Shown here piece after piece: positions 34,021 to 44,820 of a stretch of 64,000 bases of DNA. The stretch is from Lithospermum erythrorhizon (Eukaryota > Streptophyta > Magnoliopsida > Boraginales > Boraginaceae). Location of the stretch: positions 1 through 64,000 of the forward strand of contig JADFUC010000516.1 in assembly GCA_019722365.1 (NCBI GenBank), written 5' to 3'. Both the position numbers and the translations under genes were made by a program. The notes under the pieces were generated by a model. It saw only the letters and a list, made by a program, of their open reading frames with translations. It made no database searches and was not told the DNA's origin. Position 1 is the stretch's first letter. Each line of letters opens with the position of its first letter.

Positions 34021-36757
34021 ATGCCGTTTCAGCAGAAGGTACAACCAATTGATGCACAAGCTTTCGATGACGCGGTTTCGAAGACTACGAGTAGTAGATC
34101 ACGTTTGAAGCGGCTCTTCGATCGTCCCTTCACAAATGTACTACGCTCTTCTTCTTCCTCCGCCGCTGCCGATAAGGTAGCCGGAGAGTTTCAGTACTGC
34201 GGCGGAGTGGTGGCGGAGTTTGAGCCGAGCTCGGTGGCGTTGGATAAGTAATAATGAGTGCTCTGATGATGACTTGGACAATGATTTTGGGACATCTGAG
34301 TCATTTGATGCTTTAAGGTATGTCTGATTAAGTGATTTCTTTGGATGATTTGTTTTAATTGTAAAATAAAAAATGCTTTGGATAATTAGTACAATTAATT
34401 TATTTAATTATTTTATTTTTGATAATTTAAGTAAATTTCAATTTTGGTACATTTGACTCTAAGTCTTCCTTTTATGATTCATATGATACTTTAAAGTTTA
34501 AAGGTATTTGTAAGGAAAATAATCGAATGGTTTGTGATTGAGTTAGTATCTGTTGAGGTCAAGCATTTGAATTTTATGATAGGAGAGGGGTGAAAACTAT
34601 TAAAAAATTATTGGAAGTATTTTAAAAAAAAAATTAGGTCTTTGTTGTATTCGAATCCGTATACGAGTAAAATATTTAGTGGTTATAGTTCAAGTGATTT
34701 TTTAAATTTAGTTTGGATAATTAGCATAACTAATTATTAATTTGTTGTTAATTGTAGAGTTTGATTCCTTGCTCAAGTAAAGAGGAAAAGAGTCTTCTAG
34801 CGGACGCTTCAAAAATCGTTGAGAAAAACAAAGCTTGCAAAAGGAAGGAAGATTTAGTCAAAATTGTAATCGAAAGTCTTCTAACTTTGAACTATGATGC
34901 TGCTCTTTGCAAATCCAAATGGGAGAAATCATCCTCCATTCCAGCTGGTAATTATTACTCCCTCCATTCCAAATTAACTTGAAAATTTAAATTTTAAAAA
35001 ATTTTCAAACTAACATCGACATTTAACTCTAAGTCTTCCTTTTATGATTCCTATGATACTTTAATGTTTACAGGTATTTGTAAGGAAAATACCCCGTTCG
35101 CCGTGATCGTATTTTGGTAGGTCAGTCGTCGTATTTCATTTCGACGAGGGATCATGTTTGTGCGTTCGTACTGTAGTATTTTCTTTCCGTTCGGCCAGGG
35201 CCATATTTCACGGCCCTTTCGAACCATATTTTCGGCTTTTCAACCGGGATCGTATTTCGGTTGGCCCGTACGTATTTTCGGCCGTTGCAACTCAGTATTT
35301 TAGTTTCGACGGGGAGCATGTTTTCGAGATTAAAGCAGGATGAAACAGTCCCAAAATCGAGCGGGCCAAAATATTAATTGGGTTTTACGTCATCAAACCC
35401 TTGAGAAACTTCGCCCAATGGTCATCCTTATACGCATCTCATAAATCACCTCTTCCGTCACCTCCTACGCCCACGGCTCAGGTGGAGTACTTTAAGGGAC
35501 ATAGGGATAAAATAGGAAGTTCCTTTCGTAAAAAGTAGCCTTAAATATTGGCGAAAAATAATAAATTAATTTGAAATGGAGGTATTATTATTATTATTTA
35601 TTTAAATATTTTATTTTAGATTATATTTTATTTGTGTCTAATAAATGTAAAATTGATTGCTTTTAAAATTGATCACATAGTAGTTTCATTATTTATTAAT
35701 ATGTGATTACTTTATTTTATGTAGTGTGTATAGTTGATTTTTGTGGCTAGTTATTGTAAAATAAAGGCCATTGATGTTTAGGTGATCATTTTATGTTACT
35801 CCGTATTTTATTTTACTTGATTTGGAAACAACCTCGTCCTTGTTATGTAATGGGTAAAGTTGCTTACAAGTTACAATTCGACCTCCAAAACGAGCCTCTT
35901 TAATGTCATTGTCATATGTTAATGTAATTTCACTTGATTGATTTCAATGATTTATAAACATATGTGTAATTTATTCTATATTGTATTTGAAATTGATTTG
36001 TGTGACTAATTATTGTAAAATTGATTGACTTTCAGGTGAGTATGAGTATATTGATGTGATAATTGATAACGAGAGAATCATAATCGACGTTGATTTCCGA
36101 TCAGAGTTTGAGATAGCAAGGTCGACTGGGTCTTATAAGGCAATTCTTCAGTTGTTGCCTATAATTTTCGTCGGAAAATCGAATAGATTATCTCAGATCA
36201 TTGCAATTGTGGCTGAATCCGTTAAGCACAGCTTGAAGAAGAAAGGAATGCACGTTGCTCCGTGGCGGAAATCGGAGTATATCCTATCTAAATGGCTTGG
36301 GATTTTCAAGCGGACTTGTCCCCCGAACGACGACGTTGATGAGGGAAATAATTGTAATGGTGGTGTTGTGGTAGAGGGGGAGAAAGAGGGTGTGGTTGCG
36401 AGTGGTGATGATGATGGTTGCGTGTATGAGGGAGGAGAATCGGACTTGATTTTCAAGGATAAAACAACGTCGTTTGTGGTGAACAATGCCGTTATTGCTC
36501 CGTCGGAAGAAGTTTCCGGGGATAAAATGACGTCGTTTGTGGCGAATAGCGACGTCATTGCTCCTTCGGAAGAAGTTTTCGGGGATAAAATGGCGTCGTT
36601 TGTGATGAATAGCAACGTCATTGCTTCGTCGGGAGAAGTTTCCGGCGAAGGAGAGAAGCTCGATTTTTCGGTGAAAGTGCCGTGGCAACCACCTCTGGTG
36701 AAATTGCACAACAACAATGCAATTGTCTTTTTTTTAAGAAAACTATATAAAAGGTAG
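34021..36757 (+). CDS. DUF506 (PDDEXK-like, PF04720) protein, three exons
   Basis: Exons: 34021-34317 or 34021-34247 (see below), 34760-34947, 36036-36757. The protein opens MPFQQKVQPID and SRLKRLFDRPFTNVLR, then FEPSSV; exon 2 has LIPCSSKEEKSLLADASKIV and LCKSKWEKS; exon 3 has GEYEYIDVI, IDVDFRSEFEIARST, SYKAILQLLP, FVGK, KKKGMHVAPWRK. This is the complete signature of plant DUF506, a PDDEXK-nuclease-like family of unknown chemistry; Arabidopsis members RXR1/RXR3 repress root-hair growth. With the family donor at 34318 exon 1 has a stop at 34249-34251 and the acidic ECSDDDLDNDFG segment is one frame off. With a donor at 34248 (AA|GTAATA) the whole gene is open, 378 residues. Exon 3 contains three 21-residue repeats. 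The start has A at -3. Likely a real gene; which donor is used is unknown. Confidence 0.85.
34449..34521 (+). repeat. 73-bp segment of intron 1 repeated in intron 2
   Basis: The stretch acatttgactctaagtcttc to aaggaaaata recurs at 35019-35091 with only a few differences (for example gattcatatg versus gattcctatg). Both copies are in the same orientation. Confidence 0.85.
34958..35582. mobile_element. Mariner/Stowaway-like MITE in intron 2 of the DUF506 gene
   Basis: The left end ctccctccattccaaattaa and the right end ttaatttgaaatggagg form the CTCCCTCC-type terminal inverted repeats of plant Tc1/mariner-derived MITEs, each next to a TA dinucleotide. At about 625 bp it is long for a Stowaway. 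It contains both the copy of the intron-1 segment (35019-35091) and a degenerate minisatellite (35095-35345), neither of which is typical MITE sequence. No transposase is encoded. Confidence 0.6.
35095..35345 (+). repeat. Degenerate GC-rich minisatellite, unit about 25 bp
   Basis: About ten units centred on (a/g)(t/c)c(g/a)tatttt(c/g)gg...cgaccggg, for example atcgtatttcggttgg, ccatattttcggctttt and gtacgtattttcggccg. It is much richer in GC than the surrounding intron and lies inside the MITE ends. Confidence 0.7.
36458..36646 (+). repeat. Three 63-bp in-frame tandem repeats in DUF506 exon 3
   Basis: Units 36458-36520, 36521-36583 and 36584-36646 encode variants of DKMTSFVxNSxVIAPSEEVS, 21 residues each. 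They keep frame exactly and lie between the acidic linker and the C-terminal VPWQPPLVK motif. Confidence 0.95.
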
Positions 36758-36901
36758 ATAAAATCCGAGATTTTCATGTAATTATTCGGATATTCTTCTT
36801 TTGTTCTTACTGTTGGAATTTTGTCATCTAGTGTGGTGAGAAGAAGGAAAATCTAGCAACTTCGATCTAATTTCTGTGAATATTAAATAATTTTGATGAC
36901 A

Positions 36902-37218
36902 TGAAAAAAGAAATCAAACACCGAAGTCCAAGTTTATTGGCGAGTAAATTGTACCGTATCCTTATGTATTATTTAAATGTAATATCGTATTTTTTGTATA
37001 ATTTAATTATCATTCTACCGTCTTGTATTTGTATTATTTTAAATATTGCACATCATCTTCAAACACCCAAATCTCCATCAAAAGTGATGGTTTAAACCAT
37101 TTTACTCTCATTGATATTTATTCATATTATTTCAATCTTTTTATATCAATTTTATTTTTTAGAACTCCCTACATTTCAATCCAAATAATGTTTTTATTTT
37201 CATAAGTTGCAAAATAAT
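36902..37218 (+). repeat. Left arm of a foldback element
   Basis: This stretch matches the reverse complement of about 46090-46425: for example tttggagatttgggtgtttg-type sequence at 46240 corresponds to caaacacccaaatctcc at 37058, and taaaccattttac at 37094 to taaaatggtctaaacc at 46220. Between the arms lies the copia-3 insertion. The element starts about 145 bp after the DUF506 stop codon. Confidence 0.7.
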
Positions 37219-37223
37219 AATAT
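37219..37223. repeat. Target-site duplication AATAT, left of copia-3
   Basis: AATAT here is repeated at 45947-45951 just outside the right LTR. Five bases is the usual copia duplication length. Confidence 0.6.
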
Positions 37224-37444
37224 TATAAAGAGATAGCAAGAGTTAGCTGTCAGAGAATAAGAATTCCTTTGTATCAATTGAATGTCGAAAGGCCAAGACT
37301 CATACATCAGTTTATATAATATACACTACACAATATACACGGAAGGAATAAAGGCCTCAAACAGCTCAAATATCTAATGACGGTAATAAAACTTTCCTGG
37401 CAACTTCAACGAAGCACCTTCTGACTTAGAATTGTCATACCTCA
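37224..37444 (-). repeat. copia-3 3' LTR
   Basis: Its right end ...cctca is followed by a pyrimidine-rich tract (the PPT on the minus strand) and then the end of pol. It aligns with 45737-45946 over gagaataagaattc, catacatca, tatataata and aataaaactttcct. Confidence 0.65.
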
Positions 37445-37455
37445 TATCTCCCTCT

Positions 37456-37692
37456 TCAAGTTGGACAATATATGTTGATGAGTCTGAGCTTGCTTAGCAA
37501 GAAATTGAATGTCTTTTCCAATAATCCTTTTGTCAAAATATCTGCTAGCTGTTGTCTCGATTGTACGTGTACGATGTTAATTTTTGCTTCAATTTTGTCT
37601 TTGATGCAAGCCAGATGTCCACTTCGTACGCTTTGTCTAGTCATGTCAGACTTGGATTGTGCTGCACTCGATGGTCGATTGATTAATATCAA
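37456..37692 (-). pseudogene. copia-3 RNase H C-terminus
   Basis: A 78-residue open piece ends HVQSRQQLADILTKGLLEKT and FNFLLSKLRLINIYCPT followed by a stop. This is the standard C-terminus of plant copia polyproteins (QLADILTKGL...LVSKLGMxNIY). The catalytic part upstream (37.7-38.4 kb) is broken but retains fragments. Confidence 0.8.
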
Positions 37693-38419
37693 AATAAAGT
37701 TGCATTAGGCCATCATATTGTAAGTCAAGTTCTTCGTATAGTCATTTTAAGTATTCCTTCATGATACCTATGAGCCATCGACCGAATTCTACTTCAGACC
37801 GCTTCTAGCTATTTCCATTTTGCTTTACCTCCAAGTAAACAAGTCATTCTGTGATAAGAGAACAATATCCCTAGGTCGATTTCCTGTCGTCTATTGAACT
37901 TGCAAAAATCCGCAGATCTCAGAATATCCCGATTATATTCCCATCTCCGCATTCTTAAAGAATAGCCCTCTCCCTAGTGATTGTTTCGTGTATCTTAGAA
38001 TTTCAGATCGCTTCCAAGGTGTCTTTTGACATGGATTATGCATGTACCGACTCACAAGGCTTACCGCAAATGCGACCGGGTGTCTTGCAAGGAGCAGATA
38101 GACGGGTTTTCCCATCAGTCAGTTGCACATTGTTTTGTCTATCGCTTCCCTCAAACAACATGCGGTCTTTATTTCCTAGTTCTACTGGGTATTGCTAGAC
38201 TTACATCCCAACATGCATGTCTCCTTTAGTAAGTCCAATGTGTATTTTCTAAGATAATCGGTATTCCCTATTTAATTGCAATTTCCATACTGAAAATATC
38301 TTTAGTATCTCCTAAATCTTTTAACTTCAAATTCTCTTGTCAACCGTTCTTTTATCCTCTTGATTTCTTTCTCATTATTACATGTGACAGTTATATCATC
38401 AACATAACAATTAATAATG

Positions 38420-38998
38420 TTATAGTATTTTTATTAGAATATTTAATAAACAAAGTATGATCAACTTGGCTTTGTTTATAGCCATAGTTTTAACTTCTCT
38501 TGAGAATTTGTTGAACCAAACTTTGGGTGATTGCTTTAGTCCATAGAGTGACCGGTTCAATTTGTAAATTTTGTCAGTTTCTCTTTCAAAGCCAGGAGGT
38601 TGGATCATGTAGACTTCTTCTTCGAATTCTCCGTTTACAAAGCAATTTTTTATATCGAGCTGGTGTAGCCCCCAATCTAGATTAGCTACCAAAGATAGTA
38701 GGACCCGAATGATATTCAACTTCGCGACCGGGGGCAAAAGTCTCACTAAAATCTATCTCATAAGTTTGAGTAAAGCCCTCTGCCACAAGCCTTACTTTAT
38801 ATCTTTCAATTCCTCCATTCTCATTGTATTTGACTGTAAAGACCCACTTACATCCAACTGGTCTTTTTCCGATGGTAGTTTAACTAACCCCCACGTGTTA
38901 TTCTTATCAAGTGTTGTGATTTCTTCCATAACAGTTGTTTTCCATTCAGGAATAGATAGAGCTTCTTTGATGTCCCTGTGAATAGTTATACTAGACAA
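38420..38998 (-). pseudogene. copia-3 reverse transcriptase remnant
   Basis: The piece 38792-38998 reads RDIKEALSIPEWKTTVMEE and NNTWGLVKLPSEK; the next, 38420-38746, reads PVAKLNIIRVLLSLVANLDW, LHQLDIKNCFVNGEFEEEVY and PPGFE...LYGLKQSPKVWF. These are motifs 1-3 of RVT_2 in order, with a frame break between them at about 38750-38790. The YVDD motif further left was not found intact. Confidence 0.9.
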
Positions 38999-39128
38999 GC
39001 TAGAAGTAAAAGCTTGGAAAGAAGATGAGAGATTAGAGTAAGAGAAAAATCTTTCAATCGGATGTTTAGTTCTTGTACCTTTTCTAATAGCAGTTAGTAA
39101 ATCTCAGGATTCAGAAGTAGGAACGTGA

Positions 39129-39413
39129 TTACCTTTGTTCATTTTGATTAGGAGACTCAATCACACGGTCAGATTCTTGGTTATCTTCAGAATTTAGGAC
39201 ATCATTTTTTGGTGTTCTAGAATAGACTTGTACTTCTTTTTTACCTTCATGAGGCACATTTTCACCCGTATTTATTACATCAACATGATGCTCATTAGTA
39301 CATGTAGTATCAACCTGGTTTTGATTTTCAATAGTATTTGAAGTATCAATATGATTTTGGACAATACTATTTTTAGAAGTATTTTGAAACTCCTTTGTAA
39401 CCATTGATATCAA
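39129..39413 (-). pseudogene. copia-3 variable linker between integrase and RT
   Basis: Low-complexity, hydrophilic, N/T/Q-rich peptide with imperfect repeats (NHIDTSNT, QNQVDTTCT, EHHVDVINT), typical of the variable integrase-RT linker of copia polyproteins. Confidence 0.6.
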
Positions 39414-39506
39414 TGGAACAACTAGACCCCACGACTACAATTTAGCTTCTTGTGGTTCATTCTTCTCCCCCTGAAGCGGAACTGTGGGAGAGAAATATGG
39501 CTGGCT

Positions 39507-39900
39507 TTAAAAAAAAGTGACGTCACGAGAAGTAAAATTTTTTTTAGTGATGGGACAAAAACATCTATACCCTTTGTTGGTTGCAGAATACCATATGAGA
39601 ACGGTTTTTATTCCTTTAGGGTCCAATTTTGACCGTGCTTGTGAATGTATGTGCACAAAAGTAGTACATCCAAAAGTTTTAAGTGGAAGAGTGTTGGATG
39701 TAAACGTTTTTTGAAAAAGGAGAAATGGTCTGTTAAAATTAATTCTTTGACTCGGAAGTCTATTGATTAAAAATGCAGCGGTAAGAACGGCATCGCCCCA
39801 TAAATATTTAGGAACATTCATGGTGAACATTAAAGCACTTGCAACTTCCAATAGATGGCGATTTTTACGTTCAACATCTCCAATTTGTTAGGGTGTATAT
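39507..39900 (-). pseudogene. copia-3 integrase C-terminal part
   Basis: The open piece 39507-39851 reads EVASALMFTMNVPKYLWGDA, LTAAFLINRLPS, LKTFGCTTFVHIHSQARSKL and IKTVLIWYSATNKGYRCFCP, matching the copia integrase region RxLLEVARAxMF...YLWGEAVLTAxYLINR through CTCFVH and KGYKCY. The catalytic core further right (39.9-40.25 kb) has frameshifts. Confidence 0.85.
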
Positions 39901-40255
39901 ACACAAGTGCTTTGGTGAACAATACCATGTTCAGTAAAAAAATTATTTAAAGTAGATTTAAAAATTGCGTACTATTGTCGGTTCGAAATATTTTGATTGA
40001 AGCCTGAAATTGATTTTTGTTCATATTAAAAAAGTTTTCAAAGACACATGTGACATCAGATTTATTTTTGAGTAGGTAAAGTCATGTGAGTCGGGTATGA
40101 TCATCAATAAAAGTAATGAACCATCTGTGTCCATTGGTAGTAGTGGTTTTTAAAGGTCCCTATAAATCATTGTGGATAATAGAGAAAGGAACGTAGGTTT
40201 GTAGTTTTTAATTGAAAAATTGGTCCGAGTAGGTTTGGGCTTGACACACATCACA

Positions 40256-40797
40256 TTACAACTTAACATTATTTTTAATAAAGAGTTTAGGCAATAACTT
40301 CTTTAAATATGCAAAATTAGGATGTCCAAGATGGTAGTGCCATAATAAGATATTATCATAATTAAAATTTGAAATAAGTTCAGGTGTAAATAAAGTACTA
40401 GGAACAATAGAATACAAGCCTACAAAATTATATATTAAATTTTCATGTTCCAAATAATAAAGTATGTCCTGAACTTTAGCGCTGCCAATTGTCTTTCCTG
40501 ATGATAGATCTTGAAAAATACAAGAATTGGGGGGAAACTTAGCTTGACAAAAGTGACCACGGTCAATTTACTAATAGATATCAAATTACATCCTAAATCA
40601 GGGACATATAAAATATTTTTCAACACCAGACTTTCTAAAATTCTAATTCTGCCCCATCCTTTAACTATTAAAGATCCTCTATCTGCTATTCTCACTCTAT
40701 TAAACATGTCCTCTTCCCTTTTCTCTTTCAATTCAAAATCTCTGCCCTTTACCCTTTCATATCTTTCAATCTTAGTATTTGGTAGTTCATTCACCAA
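40256..40797 (-). pseudogene. copia-3 protease linker and gag-pre-integrase domain
   Basis: From right to left: IADRGSLIVKGWGRI then LKNILYVPDLGCNLISISKL, the stretch after the protease, and LWHYHLGHPNFAYLKKLLPK, the gag_pre-integrase zinc-binding HxxxH segment. Two overlapping frames are needed. The gag gene should follow in 40.8-41.8 kb but could not be recognised. Confidence 0.8.
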
Positions 40798-40799
40798 AT

Positions 40800-41831
40800 T
40801 TAGTAATAATCTGAAATTAAATTTATAGTTAAGTGAACAATCTAAATCTAATTCATAATTAGGTTAAAATTACAATTTATGGGACCTTAATTTGGGGGAT
40901 TTTGGGGAACAATTAGAGTTCATATTATCAAAAAAATGCATCAAATAAGAAACTATGAGATTGATGCCTGTTGCCCCTAAATCGATAATTCATGAGGCTG
41001 TGGCTGAAAGGATATTACCGGGTTTGGTGACGTAACACATGGGCCTGCCACCGAGATGGTAGTGGAGTTTTACAAAGTGGCCGAGCTTACTCCATGTTGG
41101 CTTTGAAACCGGGCTTTCTATTCCATTGTTCCAATTTGTCCTTGTCATGACAATAACGTGAAATTAGGGCTGAATTTCTTGTATAATTCTTTGTTTTTAT
41201 TCTTCTCAATTTTTTGTCGACCTATTTCTCCTTCTTGTTCATTTTTGTATATTGAATTAGTTTCTATTATCGTGAAAAATAGTTTATGTTTTAGTCTCTT
41301 CCTTTGCTTTCTTCAACTCATAGACTATTTTTGTAGTTTTTTTAACTTATATTTCTACGAGGGTTATGCATTAATTACCAACATTTTGAGAGTACATAAT
41401 TGTTTTTGAGAATATAAGAGTTTTCAAAACAAACTCAATACAGAAATAGAAATCTAAAATCGAACAAAGAAAATAAAGGTGAACCCAAGGATCTGACAGT
41501 TGGGTCTCGCCGCTTCAAAAGTTCGTTGATATCCTTGCCCGATATCTCGGCATCTTTCCACGATCGGCACAATTTATATTCCTCCTCTATTTCTTTTTGT
41601 CTCGCTCTATCATGGCCTGGGTGGGGAGGGGGTGTTGGCCTTTATTGTCTCTGCTTGTACGGTATATCAATTTTGTGTTTGTTTTTGGATTAACAAGAGT
41701 CACCATAGTTCCGGGACTCGATTGCAGAATCAAGCATTAAAGTAGAGAATTTGTTGAATTCAGTTAACATTGCTGCTCAACAAGAAGAGAATGATAATCA
41801 CAGGGAAAAAACCTTTGGCCTCGAGTGACAT
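40800..41831. other. Presumed copia-3 gag/leader, unrecognisable
   Basis: It lies between the protease remnant and the E1-split 5' LTR, so by position it should be gag and leader. No gag motif (for example a CCHC knuckle) was found. A GC-richer block lies at about 41500-41640. Confidence 0.4.
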
Positions 41832-41851
41832 GAGATACAAAGAGAAAGTTA

Positions 41852-42785
41852 TGTTGGCTCTACAGATTAAAATAACAATTACAAAAAGTCGTAATCGATT
41901 CTACGAATATAATAAAACGATAACATACAAGCGCCAGACTCTTCTTCAGATTTGCATGAACAACTAGAGGAGACTCGAAGAAATTCAACCTAGATTGTCT
42001 CTAAGAATTGTCGACACCAACGTATGAACGAACCCCTCCGTGAGTTTTACTAGAGCTCTTTAAAATATTAAACTGTAGACGAGGTTGAGTAGAAAAAACC
42101 AAAGGGGTTCTTCGACATTCTAGTCGACTACGAGAGGGGAGGAGGAGAGAGAATTCTCAACTTTAAAAGTTGGAAGAATTGATGCAAGTGATTTCATGCA
42201 AATCATGGCCTTTATATAGGCATCAAATGTCCTACTTTTTAGGCATTAAAAGAGAGTTGGCAAAACTCTTCCACCTCCTTACCTTGTATTAGACGAACCT
42301 CGACAGTGTTCCAGAACCTTCCACTTTTTATCCCCAAAATCAAGGCATGTTAGGTGGCTAAGTATAATATTCTAGAATTATTCAAAAATTGGAAGATTTT
42401 GGAACCCTTATCCTTTCAATTATTTTAGTCGATTTACGGGGTGTATTCCAACTATTGAATTTCGCCTAATATTCTATACAATAAGATAACCTCGGAAGTT
42501 ATAATTAAATTATAGTTCGATTTCGTTGTTATGTGTGACCTCTTAGGCTCGATCGAAATTAGCAATATATTAATTTATGTTTAACCGAACATCATATTAA
42601 TATATAGATTATGAGCGGACTCTAGTAAGCCATCATAACCCCTAATCTCAATCGATTTACCTAATATAATAATTGTCCAATAATTAACATATATCTGAAC
42701 TTATTATTATTTAAATGTAATAATCGACAGCACCCAATTGTTCACCCAGTATATATTTATGAAAGTATATTAGAGTTATTACTCA
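41852..42785 (-). repeat. E1 3' LTR
   Basis: It aligns by eye with 44821-45731: tctacgaatataataaaa, acaccaacgtatgaac, gtgagttttactagagctct, ccctactttttaggca-like and accgaacatcatattaatat blocks are shared in order. The right edge is less clear than the partner's. Confidence 0.75.
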
Positions 42786-43002
42786 TAGGGGGTATGTAAC
42801 TTTCAATAGAAGATATGTGAAATAATATAGCTTTAGTTATTCATGTCATTATAAGTAATTATAAAAATCATATAATAGAATTAATATTTGTGTGCTTACA
42901 ATCCCACTGAAATGCACTAAGTATACCAAGATCGTAAATGACTAAGAATGAAACTGCAACACGCATACATTTCAATTCCCAATCACATAGGTAGGTGCAA
43001 CA

Positions 43003-43284
43003 TCACCTATCATGACTCTTGGCTTCACTAAAGTTCATCTTAGACTGTATAATGACCTCTTTTGTCAACAGGCCCAAGTCCTGCACTTGAAAATCACCGT
43101 TCAAGTAACCAAGTCTACCGACATAGAGTCGGGTTGGATGAATATAGCCCAAGTCCTTCACTTTGGGAAGTGTATAAACACCCTGATTGAAAGAGCCTGG
43201 CATGATACGCCTACCAATCCAAGCAAGAGGGTCCAAGACATAACAAGCACTCAAATCCAATCCTTTAGAGCTCTGTGATGACAA
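43003..43284 (-). other. 93-codon open frame in the E1 internal region
   Basis: The minus strand is open for 93 codons with KVKDLGYIHPTRLYVGRLGY and FQVQDLGLLTKEV. It resembles no protein I recognise. A cccaagtcct motif is repeated at about 43072 and 43148, so the open frame may be a by-product of repeats. The related element at 46.4-52.9 kb has a chromovirus LTR in the corresponding place. Confidence 0.3.
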
Positions 43285-44405
43285 TACTACTTTAATTTTT
43301 ATGGATTAGTTATATTTTCTTAACGAAGTCTTGTAATCAAGTTAAGCATATATACACACAAGCAATTATATATAACATAAATTACAAGCATAAAATATAA
43401 CACTAACAAAGACTCATAATATGACCTATAAAATCTAAACTATTCCAAACTACGCCTAGTCTTCTAATGATCTCTATCTTCCTACCTCAAGGGTCTCCAA
43501 TTTTCAATAATTAATTATATTTACTAAATAATAATAAATTAAAATATCTCTATTCATTCATCTTAGGAAAAGATTAATCGTGCCGTATTTAATCCATAAG
43601 CATTATCAAATATGTATCATGCATTTCTAATTATCCAATAATAAGAATCAAAGCTAAGTATTATAATGGACAAAAATAATATTTAAACTAATAATATTAT
43701 GATCTAAATAAATATATGTCATTGTATATTCATCAAATAAAATATATAATTTATTTTCACAAGTGTAAAATATTCCCTTTAACTATCTGAAGTGTTTTAC
43801 CAATTAATATTAAATAATAAGTATTTTTTGAAAATGCTAGTTATTTAATTTAAACTTTTAATATGATTTAATTTCACATTATATATTATTAAGAAACTCC
43901 AATTATCAAATAATAATCAATTTCTAATTTAATTAAATCAATTCGAACTATTAAATCTAATCAAATTAGAATTAATTAATTAATAGTCCTTATCTTAATT
44001 GAATATCAAATATCAATAAAATAGCTTCTAATCAAATTAGAACTATTCAAAGTAGTTAAATTAAATTATATAAACTAATTTATAACTTGAAATTATCAAA
44101 ATAATAATTTGAGCAAAATAGGGCTTAAAATAATTTAAAACCATTTAGAGCTATTTGGACCGTGGACTTATTCAATAGCACAAAAGGAGTTGCTAGCCCG
44201 TGATAAACACACCCAGCCAACTAGCAACCCAGCCCAAGTCAGAGGCGGCCCAAAAGCCTTCAAGCCCAAAACTAAAGCCCACGAAAATTCAGCCTAGCAA
44301 GAAACGTGCAGCACAGACTCAAAGCAAACTTTGACGTCCACCCATGAGACAAAATAAGAGTTCATGCTGACGTTAATGATGAAGTCATCAGTTGATGGGA
44401 TAGAT

Positions 44406-44512
44406 GCCACGTCATCATGTGAATTTTCAGTTTTTGTTGAGGTGTCTGATGACGTGGCTAGTGACATGTCACTGCTTGAAAGTGTCTGATGACGTGGCTG
44501 ATGACGTGGCTG
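44406..44512. promoter_or_regulatory. Cluster of TGATGACGTGGC motifs in the E1 leader
   Basis: tgatgacgtggct occurs at about 44447, 44487 and 44500, and its inverse gccacgtcatca at 44406-44417. TGACGTGG combines TGACG (TGA-type bZIP) and ACGTGG (G-box/ABRE-type) cores. The related element has a decayed version at about 51990-52080. Regulatory function is inferred only from motif identity. Confidence 0.45.
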
Positions 44513-44805
44513 TCCTAAACAGTAACTCTTGCGCGCCGTTTCATCACAGTACTTAATGGAACGACCGCTTTATCGATTCAAAATCAAAATTGATATAATT
44601 GTTTAACCAAAAAATTCCAGAAAAATTCATGTACCCTAAAAAATATTTCTGATTTAACTACACCGTGATTTTTGAAAATACAATTGCTTAACATACTACT
44701 ACAATCTCGATTAAAATTACCTAATATGAATTCAAACATATAAAATTCACTGAGAATACGTGAACTGATTTCATGCATTTAATTATATAATTACAATTGG
44801 TAGCC

Positions 44806-44820
44806 TCGCCATGATAATAC
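44806..44820 (-). other. E1 primer-binding site, degenerate
   Basis: The plus strand cctcgccatgataat corresponds to the reverse of a tRNA-iMet PBS (CCTGGCTCTGATACCA), with about two thirds of positions matching, directly beside the right LTR. Confidence 0.5.

Noticed and set aside
36193..36777. 194-codon open frame on the minus strand
   Set aside because: It is antisense to DUF506 exon 3; the codon pattern and family match favour the plus strand.
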